64,000 nt of DNA from Amblyornis subalaris (taxonomy: Eukaryota; Chordata; Aves; Passeriformes; Ptilonorhynchidae). The translations under genes were made by a program, and so were the position numbers. Below are positions 49,651-61,599 of this stretch, piece after piece (position 1 is the stretch's first letter; the number at the start of each line of letters is the position of its first letter). Location: contig JACAXG010000002.1 of the NCBI GenBank assembly GCA_018881555.1, positions 21,775,183 to 21,839,182 on the forward strand. The letters run 5' to 3'. The notes under the pieces were generated by a model, which was not told where the DNA came from, made no database searches, and was given only the letters and a program-made list of their open reading frames with translations.

Positions 49651-49748
49651 GATGTTCATAGTTCAGATGCTCATAGATGTTCTGATGTTCAAAATGTTCA
49701 TATGGTACGATGTTCAACATCTAGTACAGAATTAGTTCAGATGTTCAG
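49651..49748. repeat. GATGTTCA repeat cluster
   Basis: Seven copies or near-copies of (G)ATGTTCA occur in about 98 bases with irregular 5-20-base spacing, and four are intact ATGTTCA preceded by G. A decayed tandem array is the simplest reading. ATGTTCA-like half-sites also resemble steroid-receptor half-sites (TGTTC), so a clustered binding array is an alternative. Confidence 0.7.
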
Positions 49749-52700
49749 AATTAGAAATCTGCAATGCAGGCTCGTCTAAGAGCCTGATCTTTTCCTTCTT
49801 TAAAATATCGTCTCATTGACTACTATAATCTGTGCTGTCCTTTTACAGAAGGGTTTGCCCAAGGTGCTGTTACTCTTTAACACCTGCTATATCCCTAAGG
49901 ATTGTGTAAACTGTTACCAATTCTAATGCAACACACTTCTGGATTCCCTCTTTTCATTGAAGAAAAATAAGCAAAAGTTTTTTTTTCTGTGGGAATCGAG
50001 TCAAGGTTAGAGATCCATTCACTGCGCTGGGTAGCAAAAAGAAACAACATGCTACCTCAGAAAGCCAACAGCCTAAAGTGCTGTTAGAAACACCCTATTT
50101 GGAAAGATTTCTTGTATCTCAAGAAATACCTTTAGAAAGAAATNATTATGGTACTGCTCTTTCTCATAAACATCTGAATTGATTTTCAGAAAAAGAGAAC
50201 CATACGTGTCTGGGAAGCAAGGCTTGGGAGGACAAAGTGGAATGGATATCTCTCAGTGGAGATCTTGTAGGCTCACATTTCACAACCCTGTCTGTCCCTA
50301 TTAGTTCCAGTTGCTAGATTAGTTCCTATTAAGTGTTCCATTTAGCTCCCTCCCCCGTACCTTTTAAGCCACTCTGCTCCTCCAAGGACAACTTGATCTG
50401 AGATAAATATGACTTGCATACAAGATTGTGTTTTGATATAGGCACATAAAGTAATTTTTGCACGTCACTATGAGAAGACAAGTAGTGAAGATCTCACTAA
50501 TTAGTACCATGCATAAGATAAGTACACAAAGATGTCAATCAATGGGGAATTAATATGAGAGCTTTTTGGAAATAATATATATGGAATTACTTATTATTTC
50601 TTTGAATTAAAGTGAAAGTGACTTTTTTATTTGATGAAATACATTTTAAACATTTAAAATGTTTGCACCATTTAAATAAGAGCACAAAATTGCATGTTCC
50701 CTGGCTCTGTGCACAACAATCTTCATTACTAGAAGCATTTAACTAGGTGTTTAGGTACCTGCCTATGAAAGAGCCCTTCCTTAAGTGAATATAGAGATAC
50801 TTAAGTGTGTAGTTAGGTCCTTTTCTCAACTGCCAGCTTTTTAAAACTAGAATACCTGTTAATCTTGTGCAGAAGTTGTCATCACTTCTTGTGACCTAAT
50901 GAAAAGATAGGGTTCAGTTTGGTTAACACATGGGGCCAAAGCTGTTGAGAACAGCCAGGTTGGCACAGTCTGGTAGGGAATAAACCATCCTGGTCTCAGC
51001 ATTTCTCTGGAAGACTTTCACCTGTAAATCCTGGGTGTAAGTGAGGCCAGCCTCGGCAGCAGTCAGCAGTCGTTGCCTCTCTGGGCTGCGGCCCAGCAGG
51101 GAAAATGAGTCGGTGGTCTCAACCCAGGTGGTTGTGCTTGGCAAAAATCCTGAGCATAATTGATACCCGTGATGGCAGAAGTCATGTCAGAAAGAGCCAG
51201 GACAAAAGTAAGCAGGAAAACACATAGGCCAGCACAGGACTCCACTCTCCTCTAAATGGGAGGGGGAGAAGTAAAGAGAAAAGTTTCTGGAGGAAGTCAT
51301 ACAAATGAGTCAGCATGGCAGGAATCAGGGACAGCATCCAGGCTGTATTTTTTAGATGCATAATACCCAAAGAAAACCCAAGACACTTTTCTAGACAAAG
51401 CAAAATTTTGCACAAGGAAAGAAACAGAACAAAGCATACTATACAGGCAGTCTGGAGATATCAAACATCCTCTAACTAATTCTGAAATACAGCTGCAAAA
51501 GAGAAAACTGTTCCTGTGGGACAAATGGGGAGCTAGTGACTTGATAACTTGTCCCTACATCACCTAGAAAATCTTCATCACAAATTAAAGCAAAAGTTCA
51601 AGGCTACTAACTTTCCACCCCATTGAGGTCTTGTCACTGAATCCATAGGTACAGCCAAAGTCTAAATAACAATCAATTTTTCTTTAATTCACCAGATGGC
51701 AAAGATACAGAAGGAAGAAGCAGCAGCAAATTTCCCTTCTCCACCATTGAGGGAGAAGGGAAACTGGCTTCTTTGATCAGTTTTTGGTCAAAAAGCCAAA
51801 GTGTTTATGGTTGATTGTGTGGGGACAGTCAAAAAATGTAGAACACCAACTGTTAGATAACTCTCCATCTCCTCTCCTCTGGCTGAAGCATATGTTACCA
51901 CATTGTCTCATGCACATTCCCAGCCACCACTAACTAATTACTTTCAGACCTGCCTCCTTTCCCTAAAAATGACAGATGCCGGTGGTCTAGCACGGGTCTG
52001 CCCAGACGCATCCCCCCACTGTCGCAGCCTCCGCCTGGCTGCCCCTGCAGGAGGCTGGCCGGCATGATGAGTTAAGCCTAAGATTCTCAGGATTCCCCAC
52101 AACATATCAGCAATGCTTGAGAGAGTTTCTGCAGCTTGTTATGGGGGATGCCGTGCGTGGTTACTAGAGGGTATATTTTCATTTAGTCTGAATGCTTGGC
52201 ACCCTCGGACCGTAAACAGAAGCCTAGGTAGAAATAGATGGAATTATTGACTTACACTTCCAGTGATGAAAATGATTAGTCAATTAACTTTACTAATATA
52301 CAGTATCTTGTGAAAAGATAAGATGTCAACAAGCCAAGCTAGCCTCCAGGTTGTGTCAAAAAGAACAAGCCCTGTGGTATTTACATTGATTTATGGTGAA
52401 CTATGGCAAGTATGTAAATTATGAGAGTTCCCTTTTATGTTTACATTTGTGCATTTTTCTTTGGCTATTTCTGATGATAGGCAGATTAGTGCAGCTACTT
52501 ATAATTTGATCTCATTGACAGGAAAGCATTCTGCCTGGAGAGACATCCTGCAGCCCCAGCTTCCTGTGCTACAAAAGGCTGAGGGCACCGTGTTGGTAAA
52601 TATCTTCAAGAGGAAAATGGCAGCTAAAATTAGCCACAAAGACACTACAGGGATCACTGAAAAACAAGAAAATAAAAAGTTCAGCTGAAAAAGGTTTATA

Positions 52701-53340
52701 ACATGAGACAGGTTCCATTAGTTATTAAATTCATTTGAGTAGTCCAGCTGGACAATTATAGACAGCTACCAATTCCATTACATAACCATGAAGCAATGTC
52801 TTCATGAACTTCTATTTGTGCATCACTGTATCCATCCAGGATATCTAAATCTCTTTTCAGCTCACTTGTACAGGATAGTTACTGGGCTATAGTTCTGCAT
52901 GTGTTATACACACACTTTCTTGGTGTCTCAAGCCATGTAGGTGCTTCAAGCTGTCTCCAGCTGAAGGGCCAGCTCAGGAACAGAACATGGTATGAACATG
53001 AATAGCCTTGACCAGAAGTTTCCATCCATTTTATGCAAATGCAACTTCACCCTCTCATTGTGCACTGCCACCATCCTGAGTGGTTTTACTTTCCCTCTGC
53101 TAATCTGCTGCTCTCATTCTACCAAAAGAAATAGAGCCCTAGAGATTAAGATCAAGCAACAGGGTTTCCTCACACACATCTATCTGTGTGAAAATATTTA
53201 ACTAATTAATTGTACAACTGCCCTTTGGATCAAATCTGCCCCAAACTCTCAGTTTGACAAAAGTCATATGAGGAGTCTTGCCACGGGAATTCTGTGAACT
53301 CTCCGTATCTTTGATTTCAGTGAGCAGTTTTGGTGAAGAG
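49749..53340. other. Unique non-coding DNA, no gene recognised
   Basis: No exon or transposon was recognised. A small CpG-enriched patch lies at about 51975-52065 without other promoter signals. The only N after 38 kb is at 50144. Confidence 0.5.
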
Positions 53341-53354
53341 TAAATCCAAGTATT

Positions 53355-53372
53355 ATGCTCTCCGGAGAGCAT
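53355..53372. repeat. 18-bp perfect palindrome
   Basis: ATGCTCTCCGGAGAGCAT is exactly self-complementary, with a central CpG. The flanking bases (T on the left, G on the right) end the symmetry. Confidence 0.9.
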
Positions 53373-55640
53373 GCTTTAAAGATTTCCTCTGAACATTCTC
53401 TTTCTATCTTTGGTGAGAGTCACGTAAAATAATGTGGACTCTCTAAAATATCAAGAATCCTTTCAGAAACCAAGTTGATTTGTTCCAGCTGATGGCCAAC
53501 ACATAGTCCAGAACATGAGGAGCTACATGCCTACACTTGTCCATAGGACCATAAAACCAAAATCTGCCTGCATCTTTCTGGCCATTTCTGTGCATCCACA
53601 CATCTTGTTTGCTCTAGCACCAGCAGCTCCAGCTTAGAGTCAGCAGCAAGCCATTACTTGTGCTGAAAAAAAATTTGAAGGAAGCATTTTCCACTTGGAA
53701 AAGATAATTTCTCTTGGAAGAAACAGTGAGAGAACCACTAGTGTCTTTTTCCTAAAGAACCTAGCTGCTGAACTATATTCTGTCTATAAAAATTAAGCCT
53801 TTCACATGACGTTACTTCACTGAAAAACTTGCAGCTTGGCATTATTAAAATCCCACTATTCTTAGGACAAATGGCTTGGTATAGTGGAGTGTTAGCAATA
53901 CAAAAATATCTCCATACACATGTTCATGAAGTAAAGCTGAGTATTAGCTCTTTGATCAATTTTCATTATTTAAACCCAAAGAACACATGTACAAACACAA
54001 AGTTCTTAGGAAGAGGTGATGTAGTTAGACAAGACTGTTTTTGCAAAACTTTAATCTCTTATATTCTTAAACCAGCCAGGATTAAGCACTAGTATTTCCC
54101 TTATTTCCAGTAGAAACATAGACTTGTTTTTCTAACTAAACAGTATAATTCCCTTTCTCAAAGTTAAGAAAATTTTCTTTTGGTTCCAATTAAGTAGCCC
54201 ACATTGACATTTCAAACTTCAGTTATTGGAAAATAAATAACTGCAAGAAAATCTGAAAAACCTTGTGGAGAAATGTTACTTCCTGGGGCTTCAAAACTTC
54301 CAGAAACTTTGCACCTCCAACTGTAATTAGAAGCCATAAGAAATTACCCAGGACATCAAAAAATACATGAAATACACTGCTGAATGAATAAGCTGTTTGG
54401 GCCTCTTGGTTTACGTTTATGTTCATGGTTTTTTGACCTCTTTATGTTCATGGTTTTTTGACCTCTTGGACTATGTATACAAGAGGGAGATGGGCCCTGT
54501 TTTATTAAGCAGAGATTATCTCAGAAGTTGAAAGGAAAAAGGAATCAAAGATTCCTGCTCTGGAAGAAAAAAAGCCATTGTCAGGATAATGTAATTTAGA
54601 AATCATCCTCCTTTTCTTGACAGAAAGGAAGAATACAAGACTTAAGTCACTGATTCCTAGAAACACTAGGCCTTATCTGTTGTCAGGAATATCTACACAA
54701 GTCACTTGGAGGCATGTCTCTGCAGGTCCCTGTGTTCCTGCCAAATTGCTAGTAACAGAAATAATGTGAAATAAAACAAGTGAGCTCATCATATGAGCTC
54801 ATTTATCCTACTGGGTGCTGAGAACAGAACCATGGAAAGGGAGTGAGGGCTGGGGAAGTACCCATTACTGGGTACAGTCACAGTCTTATTAAATACCCAG
54901 TTCTCACCCCCTCCGTGGATAAGTCATGCACAATAAATCATGGGGCCAAAATCTTCAAGAGTCGGTAAGGTATGTCTGTCTTTAAATCAGTTTGGAGGAA
55001 GCCTAATGGCAGAGACTGCAGGACTCAGTCTTTGGATATGAGAAGAGTCTGGGCGATAACGGAGTGAGATCTTCCACAGAAGCCAGACTGTGCAACCTCC
55101 CTCAGTAACTGCCAGCCAACACTCAATGAAATAGTCTGCCCTGAGTACACAGCTGATTTTGTACACACTTGGCCATGTGCGATGTGTGCATGCATGTGCA
55201 CATGAGCACATATTGCTTTTAAGATACCGAAACGAAAACCCTCCAATGCACATATCCTTCTGGAGGAAAAGATGATAGAATAGATGTGGGATAAGTGTTA
55301 ATTGCATTGCAGGTAGCAATACTGTAAGATACTCAGTCTAATGATGAACACAGTAGCTGAATATATGGGGAGTAGAAATGATTTTTAGTGTAAACCCTCT
55401 AAACTGGAATTTGTGTAATCAAACTCTGTAAAACATGTCTAGACTTTCCTGTTGCTAAGAACAACGCCAATACGAACGTAAAATAAACAATATTAATTTC
55501 TGCACATATTGTGGTAGAGACGACATGGATGGTTATTCATTTTAAACTGCGAAAAATGTCATGTAATCTTAGGATTATAGATCCAGCTGAGCAAAATGTC
55601 TTATCTTTAAACACGGGCTTCGACCCCAAGAAACAGTTTG
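53373..55640. other. Unique non-coding DNA with small duplications
   Basis: No gene was recognised. It contains the 25-bp tandem duplication at 54416-54465, a GAGCTCAT inverted repeat at 54782-54800, and an alternating purine-pyrimidine run at 55182-55204. Confidence 0.55.
54416..54465. repeat. Perfect 25-bp tandem duplication
   Basis: The 25-base unit at 54416-54440, which contains GTTCATGGTTTTTTGACCTC, is repeated exactly at 54441-54465. The absence of mismatches suggests a recent duplication. Confidence 0.95.
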
Positions 55641-55965
55641 CTGAATGAAAGCCTGGCACGATTAGTGCCAGAAATGAGAGGGTTTCAGAAGCATGATATA
55701 CATACTACTATAAAAGTGTAACTTTGCAGGACAGCAACAGGCACCTCTCCTCTTACAGAGGCAGCTGCTCCAGAAATACTCCCTTGTTTACTGCCGGCAG
55801 CGCGCGCACAAGGAGCGCACGCCTCCGCTCCTGCGCCGCATGTAACGAGGGAGTGCGTGCCTGCCGAATCCTCCTGTCAGCAGATCTTCTCGGTTTTCAC
55901 TTCTTCTTTGCTACTTTGCAAACTCTCAGCTATTTTTTCCCAAGCCGTAACACGGCGGCTCTTAG
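55641..55965 (+). promoter_or_regulatory. Candidate TATA promoter with downstream CpG patch
   Basis: In order, the segment has a perfect inverted repeat CTGGCAC (55653-55659) / GTGCCAG (55665-55671) around a 5-base loop, a TATA box TATAAAAG (55709-55716), and a CpG-dense patch at about 55793-55865 with roughly a dozen CpGs, in otherwise CpG-depleted DNA. A start site would be expected near 55738-55745. Plus-strand open frames (100 codons from 55724; 152 codons from 55857) begin downstream, but neither has a recognisable domain. A first exon of an unannotated transcript, possibly long non-coding, is plausible. The spacing is right for a TATA promoter; transcription is not shown. Confidence 0.35.
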
Positions 55966-58900
55966 AGATTATTGCCATTCTCCCCCTGCCTGTCATACAC
56001 CTTGTTTCCAAGTATGGTCACTATGAGGGGACTGTCGCTTGGAGCCTTTGTGGAAAATTAATGGCAGACAGGAAAGGGCAAAAAAGACAGGACAGATGGC
56101 TCTGTCACCACCACCAGCCTGATGCCATGAGAGCTCTTCAGTGCCTTTGCAAATGCCACTCTGTTCCACAGACTTACTCTGAAGTTGATCCAATTGCACC
56201 CTTGGCAGCTGTCTTTCTTCTTTTTTATAAGATTTTTCCTTGTCCTTTGACTTTCCAGGCTCATCCACGTGGTGAATTCAAAAGGTCAGTTTATAAATTA
56301 GTGACCTGGTGCTGATGGTCTGAAATACTGTTTGACTATAAACTTATTGGCATCTTGCTAGAAGTAGTGTTGAATAGTGTTGTTAATAGGGCTTGTTTAC
56401 TTGTTGGTTAAAGTCCAAATCAGGTCAGCTGAGACTTGAAGATGCAATGAGTAATCTTCTAATTCAAGTAGGCAAATGGAGTGATGTCACCTCACTTTAT
56501 TCTTTAAATGGCATTCTGTCTAGTTTCACTTTCACAGTGAAACACACACCCGTAGTATGTTGGTTGCACGTTGGAAGCACACAGCGTTGCCTCTCCTTAT
56601 GCGAGCGGTGCCAGACAAACTGTGGTTTGGTTTATGCACATACTTGAGTAAAGATATGAGTAGGATTTTATGTATTTAAAACATGATGAACAGGGTGAAT
56701 AAATTGTGATGTGACACCAGGTCATACAGGCAGAGTCTGAGGAAAGAAAGCTTGACTTGACTTCTTCAACCCCCTCTGAAGAAGTGGGGTTATAATCTCT
56801 AGTTATGTAGTTTCAACCTATACAAGTGAAATTATGGGGAAAATTCTACATTGCACACATCCCAAGACAGTTTTCTGCTATGCAAGAACAATTCATGTGC
56901 TTGAAAAGCCTGGGATGTTTGTAGAATTTTGTTAAGTTGGGGAGAACATTTCCAGGTTTGGGCAAAATTTAAAAAAATGGAGAGTTAGCCTGATGACCAG
57001 AAGAGCTAGTGCGATGGTGTGATTTGGGGTGGAACCACTTGTCTAAATGTGAAAATATGTCACAGTCCTGAATCTACAGACCGTATTTAACTGTGGCCAC
57101 TTGATGTGAAGGTATATCTGAGATCTTGCATATTGCGGGATCATCAATGGGAATTCTGAGACAGAAGTAAACAGACCATCACTCTGAAGGGATTCTTCCC
57201 ATTCTTGTATCTCTGAAGGTACAGGCTGTTTCCCTACTGCCAGGTCTAGTCCCTGCTTGATGCCAGCTTTTCCCATGATGGTTTTACGTTGCACATCAAC
57301 ACTACTGAGTACTGGAAAAATCTTTGCTAGAAACCTAGCTGCAGATTGTTTTCGGGAAGACAGCTGACATCCATCTTCTGCAGTGAAAGGAGCTTTCTCT
57401 GTTACTGTGAATCTGGCAGGGGGGGGCCATCATACCACTATATCATGCATAGTCAGTGATGTCATTCCTTATGGAGAAGCCTGCTATTTCACATGCTCAA
57501 ATTTTGCTTGCCTAATCAAACTCATCTTCAAGCCTGATTCAATGAAAGGTTACAATGTTGAAGTTTTAATATAAAATGAAGTTCCAATCTGGGCAGAAAA
57601 ATAGTTATTCTGTAGCAGTGGGTTACAACTATATCTGACATGCTGAGTGTGGGAAATCCCAGGCTGCAGTCCTTCATGAAGGAACTTTGAATTAACATGT
57701 AGGTGTAATTTCATGTCTTATATCGATGAAGTGGGCAGCTTCCATGCTCCCTAAATTCACTGAGGGTCATCATCTTTGTCTTTTCCAGGGTGGAACAGAA
57801 ATACCTGCCTTCCTTTCATGATATATTTGTCTCATGATCTCTGTTCCTCTCCATTCTCATTTTTCTTGAAACTTTCCCTAACACATTACCCCTACTTTCC
57901 CTCTTTAACTGGTCAAACATTCTGTCCTTCCTTTGTCCAGCTGTATGAGTTGGCTTTCTCAACCCTGGCCTAGATTTGGCATTTCTACTTGTTGTCCTTG
58001 TGGAACATAAATAATAAAGTGTTGTCAGTAGAAGACAAGCATGGGACTTCTGCTTTTGTACATGGAGGCTTTTGTTCATGTTTCCACCTGCTAGATATCA
58101 CTTAGACATATCAAAATGCATCAGATAATTTCCTACTATTACATTTCCTTGTCAACAAATGCTATAATCCCTGCAGGAAAGTTATGTCATGATGAATGGG
58201 AAGGAAGAGTTCTCTGTAATCTTCATGGGAGGACAGATACTGTGCCATTCCTTAGCTTGTCTTTCATATCTCAGAAGTATGGCCTCCTTGGCCATGTTCA
58301 ATTCTTATTCTGTGTTCCCTCTTTATAGGGCAATAATTATATGTCACCACCATGAGATCTCACTGCAGAAGGAGTTTAGGAATATCAGGTTCTTAGGCAA
58401 TCCACAAAGCCTAACATGAGGTTAGTTTTTCCAGGCTGCAAGCCTGAGTCAGGTGCTTGATGGAGGGGAACTAAATAACATCTGCCAACTAAGAGAGCAC
58501 ATGTTTGAAAAACAAAGGTGTTGTTAGAATAAGCCCAGAGTTATTTGCACAAAATTGGACTGCAGTTCCTCCTCTTGGCAGCAAGCCTTGGTGCTCTGAA
58601 GAGCCTACATGAGGCCTAATGATAGAGCAGGGTAAATAAAAAAATACTTATGATTTTAATCATTTCATTTACCAGATAGATTAGGAAAGAACATTTTTCC
58701 AGAAAGACCCTCATATTTGAAGATCAGACTTGAGTTTTGGTGGCAACTCCTCAGTGTCAATGTGTGGATGACAAGCTCAGGATCAAGACTGTCTGCTTTA
58801 AGAATAGACAAACCCATTGTGAAGAGGGAGATGGAGACCCCCTACTCAACAGGTTCAGCTGGGAATAAAGTATGTGCTCCCTGGACTGCAGGCTAGAAAG

Positions 58901-59919
58901 GAGAGTGCTGCCTGGAGGTATAGCCAGAGTGGACCAAGAAGAGTTCCAGAAACAGACGAGGGTAGACACACCACCTCTCCCCCTCAGCCCTGTCTCCTGT
59001 TTTCTCCTATTTCATGCTCCACTCAATCTTCTGGAAGAGCAAGCCACATGCTGCCAGTGTTGTGGTCAGAGAAAAGAAGGCAGAAATTAACAAATGGATA
59101 AAGTCTCTCCATCTTTACTACTCCAAAATTTTAAAGTATTACTAATGAGCTACTGCTGAAGATTGACTGGAGAAAGAGTTCACACCATCTCTCTTTTCTG
59201 CTAACAAAAAATCTGTATTGATAAGCAGAGACCAAGACTCTGTCTTTCACAGAATGCTGTCCTGTGGATCAGAAGTGATGTGGAGGCAAGGACAGTCATG
59301 TCACAGTGACAGTGGACCCATTTCTGTGCCTACCAGACAAACTACTGCCTTGTGCTCGTTGTAGTCTGGGGAACGCAGAAAGACAAGGGTTGTTCAACGT
59401 GCTGCCTTCCCAAACATCTCATCAGGTACACTGTGTTGCAGCAAAGTGCTGAAAATAAGGTCGTGCAGAGTGACTCAGAAGTCATGTTCGGGGTAAGCAA
59501 ATATTAGAGACAAGGGGGAGAAGAATGGGGCTGCTGCATGGGCCTGGCAGAGAAAGTGTTAGACATCGGGGCTATATGAACATGACATGCACATGGCATT
59601 AGTAATAGAGGAAGCTTAGAATAGACAGGATGCCTCGGAGGACAGAAGCAAGGTGTTGGATAACAAGTTATTAAATGTCAAGTGAATGAAAGTGTCTTCT
59701 ACACCAGGTCAGGTGAGTGCTGATTAATTCTGCCTGTGTCAGCAAAATGGGTAAGAACTTGCAGTTGCTCTTGAAAAACAGTTACATGAGATTGAACAGG
59801 AGGACTGTATTGGCTGGACATTTAGAGCAAGAGACGTGGTTTGCATGATGTGATGCTTACAATGCCTTTCTGAGACACATTTAGTCCTTATGAACAATAA
59901 ACAGGGAAAACTGCCCAAA
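55966..59919. other. Unique non-coding DNA, no gene recognised
   Basis: No exon, RNA gene or transposon could be supported. Open frames are short and overlap across strands. A run of eight G lies near 57419-57426. Confidence 0.55.
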
Positions 59920-60006
59920 CCACCCCTACCCATGGAGGGGGGAGTGGGTACAGATGTTGATCTTTAGGATATCTTCCAACCCAAACCATTCAATTCTATG
60001 ATTCTA
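59920..60006 (+). mobile_element. CR1 LINE 3' tail fragment
   Basis: 'cccctacccatggagggggg' followed by 'tgatctttaggatatcttcc', 'aacccaaaccattcaa' and 'ttctatgattct' matches the last 85 bases of a CR1 3' untranslated region, of the same type as the 15.3-kb copy. The tail octamer ATTCTATG is present near 59994-60001. Confidence 0.85.
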
Positions 60007-60420
60007 AAACCGTGGAGTCCGTTACTGAAATTGTAGAATAGCAAATCAATGTAGTCAGAATATTGATTTGAATGGCTTCTGTAACAGATGAAAACAAATC
60101 AAAAGGCAAAACTTACATAAAATGTAGCATGGGTGTGCAGTCTGAGGGAAAATGGGTGGTAAAACACCATGTCTCCCCTAAGACAAAACACATCCAAGGG
60201 CATGATTACCTCTAGGCCAACCTTCTTGCTCACCAGGATTTGGAACATATTATTTCCTCATTCATCCTTACCTGCTCTCTAGTACCAAAGATGCATAGCT
60301 CTAATATTCCTTCAAAAAGCCTGCGTTATCCTGGTAAGCCATGAGTAACCAACACCTCTCACCATACAACTGGCTCTTTTTTTCCAAAAGAAATGTTCTA
60401 AAGGGGAAGGCTGCTGATCC

Positions 60421-60486
60421 CAATTTGACTTGGCTCAATGATCTTAGAGGTCTTTTCCAACCTTTATGATTCTATGATTCGAAGAT
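60421..60486 (+). mobile_element. CR1 LINE 3' tail fragment
   Basis: 'ggctcaatgatcttagaggt', 'cttttccaacctttatga' and a tandem TTATGATTCTATGATTC end identify the last 60 or so bases of a CR1. The tail differs from the copy at 59.9 kb, so this is an independent insertion, probably of another subfamily. Confidence 0.85.
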
Positions 60487-61599
60487 TTTCTTAATCCATT
60501 TGAAAATACTGTTTAACTGCCTGTCTCTGAACTTGTTTTTGGACGAGCTCAAGAACCAGAAAAGTGACATTAATATTTCAGGTCTATAGAGTGGTAAAAG
60601 TCCCAGAAAGGTTCACCAACAGTTCTGAACATGAAGAAGAAGAAAATTTCTCTGGTCAACCTAAACTTGTCACCTCTTGGGAATAGTTCCTCAACAAGTG
60701 GGCAAGGTGAGGAATTGACTAAGGATCTCCACTCTGTGTAAGATTTAGGCAAGAATTGAACTATGATAATAGTTCACAGGAGATTGCAGGTGCTGTATTA
60801 AAACTGCTTTTCTTTCCTCCATTTCACCAGCTCCTTTTGTTAGGAAGGATGCAGGGAAGAGTTTTTTTCAGGAAAGGTTAATGGCATGTTTGCATGAACA
60901 AATGTAGAGAACGAGCACATTTTTTAAACACTATCTCCATGATAAGTATAATACACTGTTCTATCAAACCAATGGAAATAATTCTCCCATATTTCAGAGG
61001 GCCCTGGGAGTTCAGAGTGTCACTTAGCCACCATCAACTTTTATTATTTGATCTGACTCTTAAAACATTGGCAGTTGCAATTAGTCAATATATGTATCCA
61101 GAAAGACAAGCATCAATAATGTCAGCCAAGAGAGATATGTGAGCAGCTTCTGTATATAGATGACATTTGTTACTACTGTAGAGACTGAGATGAATAGCTG
61201 TGTGTGACCAGCCTCAGACCACGGGCTCTTCACGTCTGCATAAGAGCACCTTAATGACAGTTTGGCCATCTACACCAATAGACATTTTTAAACTTTTTCA
61301 GGAAGCCACAATCAGTGTGCTGCTTAATTCACTGAGCAGACTCAGTCTCTACATTATACTCTTGCTATAAGAAAGACAAAAGAAAGCAGGAAGCAACTCA
61401 GAGGTGGCAGGAAATAGCAGTTGGGCCAACACTGCTCAGGCCAACTGGTAATAGCAAGTGGGAAGGGTGAGACCCAAAAGCAAGAATGGATTTAAAAACA
61501 TTGAACAAAGCCCTTCCACTCAATTAAACCGTATATGTTTGAAATTATTTAGCGGCTCAACTCAAATATGTAACGTAGAGGCTATAGTATTTAAGGAGG
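60487..61599. other. Unique non-coding DNA between CR1 copies
   Basis: No gene was recognised. The sequence from about 61.43 kb may already be 5' CR1 sequence too diverged for me to place. Confidence 0.45.

Noticed and set aside
49651..49748. Possible CRISPR-like direct repeats
   Set aside because: Units are 7-8 bases with irregular spacing in vertebrate DNA. This is not a CRISPR array.
55857..56315. 152-codon plus-strand open frame
   Set aside because: No recognisable domain, no clear splice context, and its length is plausible by chance. Only the upstream promoter-like signals are kept.
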